From Parvibaculum sp963696585 (GTDB taxonomy: Bacteria; Pseudomonadota; Alphaproteobacteria; Parvibaculales; Parvibaculaceae): a stretch of DNA of 64,000 bases. The DNA is taken from assembly GCA_963696585.1 (NCBI GenBank), contig CAVOKW010000023.1:1-64000 (forward strand), written 5' to 3'. The notes under the pieces were generated by a model. It worked only from the letters and a program-made list of their open reading frames with translations. It had not been told where the DNA came from and ran no database searches. Made by a program: the position numbers and the translations under genes. This document shows, in pieces, positions 8,375 to 16,853 of the stretch. The stretch's first letter is position 1, and each line of letters begins with the position of its first letter.

Positions 8375-11008
8375 TCAGAGCTGGGCGGCGCGCTTGCGGA
8401 AGCGCTGACGCACGATTTCGGCAAAGGTATTCAGAATGAAGGTCATGACAAACAGCACCAGACCGCAAAGGAAGAGGGTGCGATAGAGCGTTGAGTCCTT
8501 CACGGCTTCGGGCAATTCGACGTTGATATTGGCCGACAGGGCGCGCAAGCCGCTGAACAGGCTCCAGTCGGTCACAGGCGTGTTGCCTGTGGCCATGACG
8601 ACAATCATGGTTTCGCCGACAGCACGGCCAAGGCCGATCATGATGGCGGAGAAAATGCCCGAGCCCGCCGTTGGCAGAATGACCCAGGAGGCTGTCTGCC
8701 ACTTGGTGGCGCCGCAGCCGAGCGAGGCGGAGCGCAAATGCTCCGGCACGGCGCCGAGCGCATCTTCGGCGATCGAATAGATGATCGGGATCACGGCAAA
8801 GGCGATGCCGAAGGCGGCGATCAACGTGTTGCGCTGGACATAGGTCGAGATGACACCGCCACGCGCATCATAACCGGTGACGCCCAGCACTTCGGAAATG
8901 CCCCAGGCAAAGAGCAGGGAGATGAGCGTCAAAGCCAGCCAACGGCCGAGCTCGAAAAGACCGGCAATGTGATATTCCCTGGTGCGCAGCAGGTCGCGAT
9001 AGCGCTGGCCCAGGAGGCGACCGCCGAGCGAGAACACGATGAAGAATGAGATCGGCAGGGCGAGCAGGAAAAGGAAGGGTACCGCCGAACCTTCGCCACC
9101 CGTCCAGGCCTTGAAGTCACCGGCAAAGAACAGGCGCTCGATCAGGGGGCCTGAAAGCATGGTGAGCCAGATGGCAAGGCCCATGGCGACAAAGAAGGCA
9201 ACGAGCTTCGGAATGCCATCGAGACGCAGCGCCAGAGGCTTGGGCAGCAATTGCCAGAGGAAAGCCGAGCCGACAAAGGTGAGCGGGATCACGGCAAAGG
9301 CGATCATCACCGCCGCAATCCAGTTTTCAACGATGGGGGAGAGCACCAGCGCAACGACAAAGCCGATGACGACGGATGGCAGCGAGGCCATGAGCTCCAT
9401 CAGCGGCTTGATGACGGCGCGGATGCGGAAATGCATGAACTCGGAGGTATAGATGGCGGCGAGCAGCGCAATCGGCACGGCAAAGACCAGCGAATAAAGC
9501 GCGCCCTTGATGGTGCCGAAAATGAGCGGCACGAGCGAAAGCTTGGGCTCGAAGCTGTCGGTGCCAGCGGTTGACTGCCAGGCATAGGTCGGCTCGGGAT
9601 AGCCCTCGTACCAGACCTTGCCAAAGAGCGAACCGAGCGTCGTTTCCGGATGCGGCACGGAGAAGGTCCAGAGATGGGCGAGGCCCTTCTCGTCAATCGC
9701 CATGACACCATCATCACGCGGCGCGAGAAGCAGCGTCGCGATGGAAGCTTTTTTCTCGGTGTTCGGGAAGGTGAAAATCTGACGCGCCGTGGTGCCGTGA
9801 TAGAGGGCGACATCACCTGCTTCATCGGCTGCCGCGAAGAGACGGGTGCGCTGGCTGACGGAGAATTGCGTGATCGGGGCGCCTGACCGGGCAATGTTGT
9901 GGATTTCGTTCATGACATAACCGTCGGCCGTGTTCTTGTCGTTGCGGTTAATCATGGCCCAGATGGTGAGAGAGCCGTCGGACCCGCCCACAATCAGGGA
10001 CTGCTCGCCATTCATCCAGCCCAGCCCCGTGATGCCGACGCCTGCGGGCGTGACGCGCGTGGTTTCGGCCAGACGCGGCGCATTGAGATCGCGCGTGTCG
10101 AAGCGGCGCAGCGAGCCGTCATTACCCGCCACCAGCAGACGATCACCCTGCGTGTTGAGCAGAAGATAGGCGATGTCCTTGCCTTCAAGGCCGGTATTGA
10201 TTTCGCTGTTGATGATGCTGGTCGATGTCTCGCCCGTCATCATGTTGACCTGCGAGAAAGCCGAGGAGAGACGCGCGACACCGGCTTCATCAACGGTGGC
10301 AAAAGTCTTGACGGGGCGCTCGCTCGTGCCGCCGACGCGATAGTCAATATAATGGATGGACGTGCCGACGGGTGCGACCTGTACCGGGGCTTCCATTTCG
10401 ATGCTGGGCGTCAGGCGACGGACCTGCTTGCCCGGCACCTCGATGAAAATGGATGAACCGTCGGTGCGGTCCTTGCCGATCCTGGTGAGGGTGGCTGGCA
10501 CATTGGCGCTCGGCATCACCATCGCCTTGATGTCGAGGCGGCCCAGACGCACGGTGCCGTCAGCAAAACCGAGCGCAATATCATTGCCCTTGAGGGTGCG
10601 CGCAAAGGCCGTGGGCTTGGCGCCCTCAAGGCCCGTTGCGATGGGGTTGGCCAGGCGCTCGCCCGTGCCGGCATGGAAACTTTCGAGGCTGCCGTCATCC
10701 ATGAACTCGACACCCATGGAGAGATATTCGTCCATGGAGGTGGAGAGGACGGTGCCTGTGCCTGAGGCGAGTGTGTAGCTGCGCGTGCCTGTCACGGAGC
10801 CGCTGCCAATCAGGGGCGCGGCGACCATGACCAGATAGACCATGATGGTGAAGACAGCGAGGATGACGCTCAAGCCGCCAACGACAATCACGCGACCGGC
10901 GATCTTGTCGGCCCAGATGACTGAGGCCTTGGTTTTCTTGTCGCGTTTATAAACGACGGATTTGCGATCTGCAGGGGCGGAAGACTGGGGCACGGTCGTG
11001 TCTGTCAT
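8375..11008 (-). CDS. pstC: Phosphate ABC transporter permease PstC with large periplasmic domain
   Basis: An 877-residue PstC. After one membrane helix (near residues 38-65) there is a periplasmic insert of about 400 residues with repeated beta-propeller-like segments such as DRLLVAGNDGSLRRFDTRD, QSLIVGGSDGSLTIWAM and TRLFAAADEAGDVALYHG. The permease core is in the C-terminal 400 residues, with the EAA-type loop SASLGCGATKWQTASWVILP and a final helix. The long form occurs in some proteobacterial pst operons and pairs with the long PstA here. The insert may contact PstS or phosphate, but this is inference. Confidence 0.92.
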   Translation of the reverse strand: MTDTTVPQSSAPADRKSVVYKRDKKTKASVIWADKIAGRVIVVGGLSVILAVFTIMVYLVMVAAPLIGSGSVTGTRSYTLASGTGTVLSTSMDEYLSMGVEFMDDGSLESFHAGTGERLANPIATGLEGAKPTAFARTLKGNDIALGFADGTVRLGRLDIKAMVMPSANVPATLTRIGKDRTDGSSIFIEVPGKQVRRLTPSIEMEAPVQVAPVGTSIHYIDYRVGGTSERPVKTFATVDEAGVARLSSAFSQVNMMTGETSTSIINSEINTGLEGKDIAYLLLNTQGDRLLVAGNDGSLRRFDTRDLNAPRLAETTRVTPAGVGITGLGWMNGEQSLIVGGSDGSLTIWAMINRNDKNTADGYVMNEIHNIARSGAPITQFSVSQRTRLFAAADEAGDVALYHGTTARQIFTFPNTEKKASIATLLLAPRDDGVMAIDEKGLAHLWTFSVPHPETTLGSLFGKVWYEGYPEPTYAWQSTAGTDSFEPKLSLVPLIFGTIKGALYSLVFAVPIALLAAIYTSEFMHFRIRAVIKPLMELMASLPSVVIGFVVALVLSPIVENWIAAVMIAFAVIPLTFVGSAFLWQLLPKPLALRLDGIPKLVAFFVAMGLAIWLTMLSGPLIERLFFAGDFKAWTGGEGSAVPFLFLLALPISFFIVFSLGGRLLGQRYRDLLRTREYHIAGLFELGRWLALTLISLLFAWGISEVLGVTGYDARGGVISTYVQRNTLIAAFGIAFAVIPIIYSIAEDALGAVPEHLRSASLGCGATKWQTASWVILPTAGSGIFSAIMIGLGRAVGETMIVVMATGNTPVTDWSLFSGLRALSANINVELPEAVKDSTLYRTLFLCGLVLFVMTFILNTFAEIVRQRFRKRAAQL

Positions 11009-11083
11009 TTTACGGGGTCTTCACGCTGAAACGCCGACCCCCGGTGACGCGGCGGAACGCCGCGGGGAGAGTGGCAGCCTAAA

Positions 11084-11118
11084 CGAAAACAAGACCGGCG
11101 GGCAGGGCCCGCCGGTCT
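11084..11118 (-). terminator. Stem-loop between pstS and pstC (attenuating terminator)
   Basis: On the minus strand GACCGGCGGGC pairs perfectly with GCCCGCCGGTC around a 3-nt loop and is followed by TTGTTTTC. It lies just after pstS, so it probably keeps pstS transcript in excess over pstCAB. Confidence 0.85.
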
Positions 11119-11129
11119 CCAGTTTCAGC

Positions 11130-12092
11130 TCAATAGCCGAGCTTCGCCAGCTCTTGCTGGGCGAAAACGTAAGGCATCGGGTAATAGCCGTCCTTCGAGG
11201 TGTCAACCTGGCCGTCGCCCGAGAGGACGAAGCGCATGAACTCGCCACGAACCGGGTCGAGGGGCTCGGAGGGGTTCTTGTTGACGTAGATGTAGAGGAA
11301 GCGGGTGATCGGGTAGGCGCCCGTGTAAGCATTGGCCTGGTTGGGTTCAACGCACTTGCCGTCGCGGCCAGAAACCTGGACAGCCTTCACGTCGGCTGTC
11401 TTGTAGCCGATGCCCGAATAACCGATGGCGAACTTGTCAGCGGCAACGCCCTGAACCACAGCCGACGAACCGGGCTGCTCTTTCACGGTGTCCTTGAAGT
11501 CGCCATTCAGCATGGTGACTTCCTTGAAGTAGCCATAGGTGCCCGAAGCCGAGTTACGACCGAAAGCGGAGATCGGCTTGGCAGCATATTCACCACCAAC
11601 GCCCACATCGCCCCAGGTCACAGCATCCTTGGAGCCTGTGAGGTGGCTCTTGGAGAAGATGGCGTCGATCTGCGAGAAGGACAGGCAGGAAACCGGATTG
11701 TCCTTGTGCACGAAGACGGCGAGCGTGTCGACGGCGACCTTCACCTGAGTCGGCTTGTAGCCGTACTTGGCTTCGAAAGAGTCGATTTCAGCGTCTTTCA
11801 TCGGGCGCGACATCGGGCCGAACTGCGATGTGCCAGCGATCAGTGCGGGCGGAGCAGTGGACGAGCCCTTGCCTTCGATTTCAATCTGAACGGAAGGATA
11901 CTTGGCGCGGTAGCCTTCGGCCCACAGCGCCATGAGGTTGTTGAGTGTGTCGGAGCCAACTGACTTCAGGCTGCCGGACACGCCGGTGACGGGCTGGTAC
12001 GCAGTGTACCGGCTGTCGAGATCGATTGCGAACGCGCTTGTGGCAGTCGCGAAGACTGTCAGCGCGCCCAGGAGAGCTCCAATGCGCTTCAT
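11130..12092 (-). CDS. pstS: Periplasmic phosphate-binding protein PstS
   Basis: A 320-residue periplasmic binding protein. Residues 1-22 are a signal peptide ending TSAFA. Phosphate-binding family features include LKSVGSDTLNNLMALWAEGY near the N-terminus, GTSQFGPMSRPMKD, and the motif SGTYGYFKE. The C-terminal part has a cysteine pair probably forming a disulfide. It delivers phosphate to PstCAB. It is the first gene of the operon, with a PhoB-like array about 100 bp upstream and a terminator hairpin before pstC. Confidence 0.96.
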   Translation of the reverse strand: MKRIGALLGALTVFATATSAFAIDLDSRYTAYQPVTGVSGSLKSVGSDTLNNLMALWAEGYRAKYPSVQIEIEGKGSSTAPPALIAGTSQFGPMSRPMKDAEIDSFEAKYGYKPTQVKVAVDTLAVFVHKDNPVSCLSFSQIDAIFSKSHLTGSKDAVTWGDVGVGGEYAAKPISAFGRNSASGTYGYFKEVTMLNGDFKDTVKEQPGSSAVVQGVAADKFAIGYSGIGYKTADVKAVQVSGRDGKCVEPNQANAYTGAYPITRFLYIYVNKNPSEPLDPVRGEFMRFVLSGDGQVDTSKDGYYPMPYVFAQQELAKLGY

Positions 12093-12189
12093 AAGAGGGT
12101 GACCTTCTTTGAGCTTGCTTAAAAGGGATAGCGAATGGCGGACACGAGCCCGCCGAGACGCGTTCTTAGGTGTCGCTAGTGAAAGCCAC

Positions 12190-12218
12190 GCAACAGTTTT
12201 ACGACGGATGTGTGACAG
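12190..12218 (-). promoter_or_regulatory. Putative PhoB box upstream of pstS
   Basis: Read on the minus strand the site is CTGTCACACAT, CCGTCGTAAAA and CTGTTGC: 11-bp-spaced half-sites as expected for PhoB. It lies about 100 bp before the pstS start and resembles the array before the porin. Confidence 0.75.
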
Positions 12219-12366
12219 AGATGGCCGACATGCACTAACGGTTTGTTAACAAAAGGAAATCGCTCATTTTTGCGAGTCTCGAAATGGCAAAAGAATCGCG
12301 CGGCGTTGTTTGAAAACAACAGAAAGGTCACCATGCTGCGGCCTGTCCGTTTTGGTGCAGGTCATT

Positions 12367-13719
12367 TCATAAAAGGCCATGCGCCGTGGCGCGGGCGATG
12401 TCGGCCTTGAGGGTGCGGGCGCCAAGAATGAAATGAGCCGCGCCCCAGAAACCGGCCACGGAAACGGTCAAGAGCGCATAACGCAGCGATTCATCGCCCA
12501 TGGCAGGCTGATAATAGTCGCTGAGCAGGCCGACCGTCTGCGGCCCGAGCCCCAGCCCGATGATATTGAGGATGAAAAGCAGGATGGCCGAGGCCACGGC
12601 GCGCATGCGCAGGGTGACGAGCGACTGGACCATGGCGAGGCAGGGCGCGAGATAGGCGGCCCCGGCAAAGGCGGGGATGATGAAAAGGCCAAGCGCCCAG
12701 ACCGGATCACCCGACATGTAAACGGCGAAGGAAAAGGGCGAAACGACAATCCAGATGATGGCTGGCACCCAGAGATTCCAGCGCACATCGCGTTTGCCGA
12801 GCCGGTCGCCAAGATAGCCGCCGAGATAGGTGCCGAAACCGCCGGAAAACCCGATGATGAGTGCGAGCGAGGTGCCGATGACGCCGGGCGAGAGGTGGAA
12901 GGAGCGCGCCAGGAAAGGCGGCAGCCAGACGACGCTGGCATAGCCGACAAAGGCGCAGAGCGCGGTGCCGAAAGCGATATGGCGGAAGGAACGCTGGTGC
13001 CACAGGAAGCGCACAACTTCAAGCACGGCGGGCGCTTGCGACTTGTCAACGAGGCCATCGGCGAAACCGCGCTGGGGTTCCCTGAGCGTGGTGCGGACAA
13101 GCACGGCAAGCAGCAGGCCCGGCATGCCGACGGTGAAAAAGGCCACGCGCCAGCCGAACCATTGCGTCATCCAGCCACCGACGAGAAAGCCGATCAGGAT
13201 GCCGATATTGACGCCAAGCGAAAAAATACCGAGAGCCGCACCGCGTTCGGCAGGCGGAAACATATCGGCGATCATGGAATGGCTGGGCGGGCTCGACCCG
13301 GCCTCACCAACGCCGACGCCGATGCGGAGCAAGGCGAGATGCCAGAAATTGCCGACAAAGGCGCAAAGCGCCGTCATGCCGGAAAAGAGCGTCAGCGATA
13401 TGGCAATGATGTTGCGGCGTGAGCTGCGGTCGGCGAGAAACGCGATCGGAATGCCGAGCGTCGCATAGAAAATCGCAAAGGCGATGCCGGAGAGAAACCC
13501 GAGCTGCGTATCCGACAGGCCGAGTTCCATCTTGATCGGCTGCAAGAGGATCGAGAGGATCTGACGGTCGACGTAATTGACGGTGTAAACCAGGGTCAGG
13601 ATGGAAAGCGCGTACCAGCGATAGGCTGGCGTGAAACCGCCAGTGGCCGCCTCTGAACCAGTGACAGCCTCTGAAGATGTGGGCGCGTGTTCGCCTGCCC
13701 CGCTTTCGCGCTGCGTCAT
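12367..13719 (-). CDS. Major facilitator superfamily transporter
   Basis: A 450-residue inner-membrane transporter with 12 predicted helices. MFS signatures are FAIFYATLGIPIAFLADRSSRRNI (loop 2-3 motif with RSSRR) and the conserved RIGVGVGEAGSSPPSHSMIADMFPP in helix 4, typical of the spinster-like branch of alphaproteobacterial MFS proteins. The start at 13719 (MTQRES) is chosen for its strong ribosome site AGGGAGGAAA; an upstream ATG at 13746 lacks one. The substrate cannot be told. It is a single gene between pstS and the Ada remnant. Confidence 0.85.
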   Translation of the reverse strand: MTQRESGAGEHAPTSSEAVTGSEAATGGFTPAYRWYALSILTLVYTVNYVDRQILSILLQPIKMELGLSDTQLGFLSGIAFAIFYATLGIPIAFLADRSSRRNIIAISLTLFSGMTALCAFVGNFWHLALLRIGVGVGEAGSSPPSHSMIADMFPPAERGAALGIFSLGVNIGILIGFLVGGWMTQWFGWRVAFFTVGMPGLLLAVLVRTTLREPQRGFADGLVDKSQAPAVLEVVRFLWHQRSFRHIAFGTALCAFVGYASVVWLPPFLARSFHLSPGVIGTSLALIIGFSGGFGTYLGGYLGDRLGKRDVRWNLWVPAIIWIVVSPFSFAVYMSGDPVWALGLFIIPAFAGAAYLAPCLAMVQSLVTLRMRAVASAILLFILNIIGLGLGPQTVGLLSDYYQPAMGDESLRYALLTVSVAGFWGAAHFILGARTLKADIARATAHGLL

Positions 13720-13903
13720 CCGGTTTCCTCCCTTTATGACCGGCACAGCCCCTCCGCTTGCCGACCTGTTTTGCCTGAGCCTAGCAGGGTGCGAGGCAAT
13801 CGCAAATGCGCCTGCGGGGCCTTCATTTGCGGCAAGACCATGCCATGACGGACGAGTCCGATTTTGGCGAGCGCCGCAGACGCAAGACGCCTAGACTTGG
13901 CGC

Positions 13904-14217
13904 ATGAACAGATTGCCGGATGATGATTTTTATTATCGCGCGCTTCACGCCAAGGATGCCCGCTTTGACGGTCGCTTCTTTGTCTGCGTGACAACGACGG
14001 GCATTTATTGCCGCCCGGTCTGTCCGGCACGGGTGCCGAACCGGGCCAATTGTTTTTTTGTGCCGAGCGCGGCGGCGGCGCGGTGATGGCGGCAAAGGAA
14101 CTCGAAGCGCTTTCGCAAGCCTGGCGACCATGGCGCGGCTATGCGGCACTCGCCTTGTGGATGGGCGGGATTGACGAAGGCGATAAAACCGCCCATGCCC
14201 TTCACGCGGCTGCCTGA
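13904..14217 (+). pseudogene. Collapsed Ada/AlkA fusion remnant
   Basis: The first frame (13904-14086) encodes the Ada metal-binding domain start: DDDFYYRALHAKDARFDGRF, then CVTTTGIYCRPVCPARVPNR and ANCFFVPSAAAA, with the first zinc-cysteine pair. It stops before the second pair. From about 14090 another frame encodes what looks like the C-terminus of an AlkA-type 3-methyladenine glycosylase (LSQAWRPWRGYAALALW). The middle of the fusion protein (expected AraC domain and most of the glycosylase) is absent. The junction is in a GCGGCGGCGGCG run, suggesting deletion between short repeats. ogt follows 23 bases downstream, as expected of an alkylation-repair pair. Confidence 0.7.
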
Positions 14218-14240
14218 CGATTGGCCGCCTGACAAAACGG

Positions 14241-14759
14241 ATGATGCAGATGACGACAGATGAAACACAATTTGCCGTGCGCAAAATGGCGACACCGATT
14301 GGCACGATCCGTCTTGTCGCGGTGGAAGAAGGTTTGGTGGGGGTGCGCTTTGCCAATGACCAGAGCCGCATTGCCGATGGGTTGACCATCAGGGCAGCGC
14401 AAAAGCATCTCGATCAGACAGAGAAGGCGCTGGCGGAATATTTTGCCGGCAAGCGCAAGACATTTACCGAATTGCCGGTGATGGCGAAGGGCACGTCGTT
14501 TCAACTCAAGGTCTGGGGGGCGCTGTTCAAAATCCCCTTTGGCGTCACACAAAGCTATGCCGATGTGGCGCAGGCGATCGGCAATCCCAAGGCGATGCGG
14601 GCGGTGGGCCTTGCCAATGGGCGCAACCCGGTGCCGATCATCATTCCCTGTCACCGCGTGATTGGCGCCAATGGCACATTGACCGGGTTTGGCGGCGGGT
14701 TGCCTGCGAAGAAATGGCTGCTCGAACATGAAGGCATTCGCACAAGGGCGCTGATTTGA
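14241..14759 (+). CDS. ogt: Methylated-DNA--protein-cysteine methyltransferase
   Basis: A 172-residue suicide repair protein that removes O6-alkyl groups from guanine. The active-site motif is IIIPCHRVIG (the Cys is the acceptor), preceded by the helix-turn-helix region FGVTQSYADVAQAIGNPKAMRAVG with the conserved arginine finger region and the N(V) hinge NGRNPVP. The N-terminal domain (ATPIGTIRLVAVEEGLVGVRF) is complete. Three ATG codons cluster at the start (14241, 14244, 14250); the first is used here. It lies directly after the damaged ada/alkA gene and may be intact when its partner is lost. Confidence 0.93.
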   Translation: MMQMTTDETQFAVRKMATPIGTIRLVAVEEGLVGVRFANDQSRIADGLTIRAAQKHLDQTEKALAEYFAGKRKTFTELPVMAKGTSFQLKVWGALFKIPFGVTQSYADVAQAIGNPKAMRAVGLANGRNPVPIIIPCHRVIGANGTLTGFGGGLPAKKWLLEHEGIRTRALI

Positions 14760-14828
14760 GTTCGCGGGCCAACTGGCTATGATGCCCGATGACGATCCGG
14801 TCTCGTCGATTTATTGCAGGAGGCTCGC

Positions 14829-15008
14829 ATGATGGGTCACGGCTATGGAGGCCTTCTGGGTCTCATCGTTCTGGTATTGGATGTCTGGGCGATCATTCGC
14901 ATCGCGCAGAGCAGCGCCGAGCCGATCTGGAAAGCGATCTGGATTGTTGTGGTTCTGGTGCTGCCGGTGCTGGGTCTGATCCTGTGGTGGCTGTTCGGCC
15001 CGAAATAA
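14829..15008 (+). CDS. PLDc_N-like small membrane protein
   Basis: A 59-residue protein with two hydrophobic segments (GLLGLIVLVLDVWAIIRIAQ and an equally hydrophobic one before WWLFGPK), matching the short N-terminal membrane domain seen in cardiolipin-synthase-like proteins (PLDc_N). AGGAGG five bases before ATG at 14829 supports this start. No phospholipase domain follows; such stand-alone forms are common and their function is unknown. Confidence 0.65.
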   Translation: MMGHGYGGLLGLIVLVLDVWAIIRIAQSSAEPIWKAIWIVVVLVLPVLGLILWWLFGPK

Positions 15009-15024
15009 TTCAGGGCATGGCCCC

Positions 15025-15678
15025 TCACCCTACGAAATAGTCCACGAGCCTGATGCGCCCGCCGCGCGGCAGGCCGCGCAATGGCACGTCCGTGATGAAA
15101 CGCGCCATGGTGGCGAGCGTTTCCTCAAGCGGCACGGGTGAGGTTTGCGATTCACTCACCACGATGACGCGCGGCGTCAGGCCATTGGCGCGCATGACGG
15201 CAAGCGTTGTCAGCGTGTGGCTGATCGTGCCGAGATAAGAGCCGACGACAAGCAGGGGCGCGATGCCGATATGGGCGTCCAGCGCCCGCATCCAGTCAAG
15301 CACGGTGTGGGTATCGTCGAGCGGCACCATGAGACCACCGACGCCTTCGATGATGAGGCGCTCATGGGCGTGAGACGCGGCGACACATTCAGCGATGAGA
15401 TCATCAAAGGAAATGAAGGCGCCTTCGCGCGCTGCCGCCATATCAGGCGAGAGCGCCGCCTTGAAACGCCAGCGCGACACACGCGCGGCATGTTCCATGG
15501 TGACGGGCTCGCCCATGGCGGCGAGCAGATGGGCGGTGTCGCTGTCGGCGAATGTTTCTGCGTCATAGCCGCTGACGACGGGCTTCAGGGCGACGGCGCG
15601 CCATTCGCGCGTCAGCATGGCCGAGACATAGGTCTTGCCGATATCGGTGCCTGAAGAGGTGACAAAAATTGCGGTCAA
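15025..15678 (-). CDS. bioD: Dethiobiotin synthetase
   Basis: A 217-residue ATP-dependent carboxylase-type ligase of biotin synthesis (diaminopelargonate to dethiobiotin). The P-loop is SSGTDIGKTYVSAML at the N-terminus, followed by ALKPVVSGYDAET with the substrate lysine, and IEGVGGLMVPLDD with the family's glycine-rich loop. It starts 5 bases after bioF and forms the end of a qor-like, bioF, bioD run. Confidence 0.95.
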   Translation of the reverse strand: MTAIFVTSSGTDIGKTYVSAMLTREWRAVALKPVVSGYDAETFADSDTAHLLAAMGEPVTMEHAARVSRWRFKAALSPDMAAAREGAFISFDDLIAECVAASHAHERLIIEGVGGLMVPLDDTHTVLDWMRALDAHIGIAPLLVVGSYLGTISHTLTTLAVMRANGLTPRVIVVSESQTSPVPLEETLATMARFITDVPLRGLPRGGRIRLVDYFVG

Positions 15679-15683
15679 GGCGC

Positions 15684-16853
15684 TTACTCCGCCGCGCGGC
15701 GCGTGAGGATGCGTTCGCGGACGAGAGCGGCAAGGCGGCGAATGTCCTCATCCTTGTGCCCGGCGGTAAAGGTGAAGCGCAGACGCGCCGTGCCGTCAGG
15801 CACGGTCGGCGGGCGAATGGCGGTGACGAGAAAGCCTTCCGCCTCCAATATTGCGGAGGCTGCCAATGTTTCACGGGCATCGCCCAGAATGACCGGGACG
15901 ATGGGGCTTTGCGGATCGGGCAGATTGAGGGCGCGGGTGAAGAGCGACGCCTTGCGCACCGGCAGGGCGGCAAAATCGGGATCGGCTTCGATGAGATCAA
16001 GCGCGGCAATCGCGGCCGCGACGGTCGCGGGCGGGAGACCGGTTGAATAGATCAGCGTGCGGGCGCGCGTGCGCAGAAGATCGCAGACGGGTTTTGTGGC
16101 GCAGAGATAGCCACCATAGCCGCCAATGGCTTTGGAGAGTGTGCCCATTTGCAAGGGGACATCGGCCTTGACGCCTTCAACGAATGACGAGCCGCGCCCT
16201 GCCGCGACAACGCCGATGCCATGGGCATCGTCGGTCATGAGCCAGGCCTCATGCGCCGTGGCGATGCGGGCGAGATCGGCGACGGGAGCAAGGTCGCCAT
16301 CCATGCTGAAGACGCCATCGGTGAGGATGAGACAATGGCGCGCCACGCCGCGACGGGCGGCGAGAAGACTTTCGAGATGCGCCATGTCGTTGTGAGCGAA
16401 GACATGCGCCGACGCCCCTGAAAGCTTCATGCCGGTCATGAGGCAGGCATGGGCAAGCTCATCGGCAAGGATCAGATCGCCCTGCCCCATCAGCGTCGGG
16501 ATGATGCCGAGATTGGCGAGATAGCCCGAGCCGAAGACGACGCAATCTTCAGTCCCCTTCAAGCGCGCCAGACGCGCTTCAAGCGCACCAAAGAGCGGGT
16601 GATTGCCGGTGACGAGGCGTGAGGCGCCCGAGCCGACGCCATAGCGGCGCGTTGCCTCTATGGCGGCTTCCTTGACGGCGGGATGCTGCGAGAGATTGAG
16701 ATAATCATTGTCGCAGAAGGAAATGAGATCGCGGCCCTGACGCCGCGCAGCGGCGCCTGCAAAGCGCTCCGTCTCGACAAGGCGGCGGCGCAGCGACCGG
16801 GCTTCAAGCGCATCGAGCTTTGAGCGGGCGAATTGGTCGAGGCTGTCGCTCAT
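15684..16853 (-). CDS. bioF: 8-amino-7-oxononanoate synthase
   Basis: A 389-residue PLP enzyme that condenses pimeloyl-thioester with alanine. Landmarks are ISFCDNDYLNLSQHP, the segment RYGVGSGASRLVTGNHPLF, the aspartate region LMTDDAHGIGVV, and the PLP lysine in MGTLSKAIGGYGGYL. Its ATG overlaps the TGA of the upstream oxidoreductase gene (ATGA), indicating translational coupling, and bioD follows after 5 bases. Confidence 0.95.
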   Translation of the reverse strand: MSDSLDQFARSKLDALEARSLRRRLVETERFAGAAARRQGRDLISFCDNDYLNLSQHPAVKEAAIEATRRYGVGSGASRLVTGNHPLFGALEARLARLKGTEDCVVFGSGYLANLGIIPTLMGQGDLILADELAHACLMTGMKLSGASAHVFAHNDMAHLESLLAARRGVARHCLILTDGVFSMDGDLAPVADLARIATAHEAWLMTDDAHGIGVVAAGRGSSFVEGVKADVPLQMGTLSKAIGGYGGYLCATKPVCDLLRTRARTLIYSTGLPPATVAAAIAALDLIEADPDFAALPVRKASLFTRALNLPDPQSPIVPVILGDARETLAASAILEAEGFLVTAIRPPTVPDGTARLRFTFTAGHKDEDIRRLAALVRERILTRRAAE

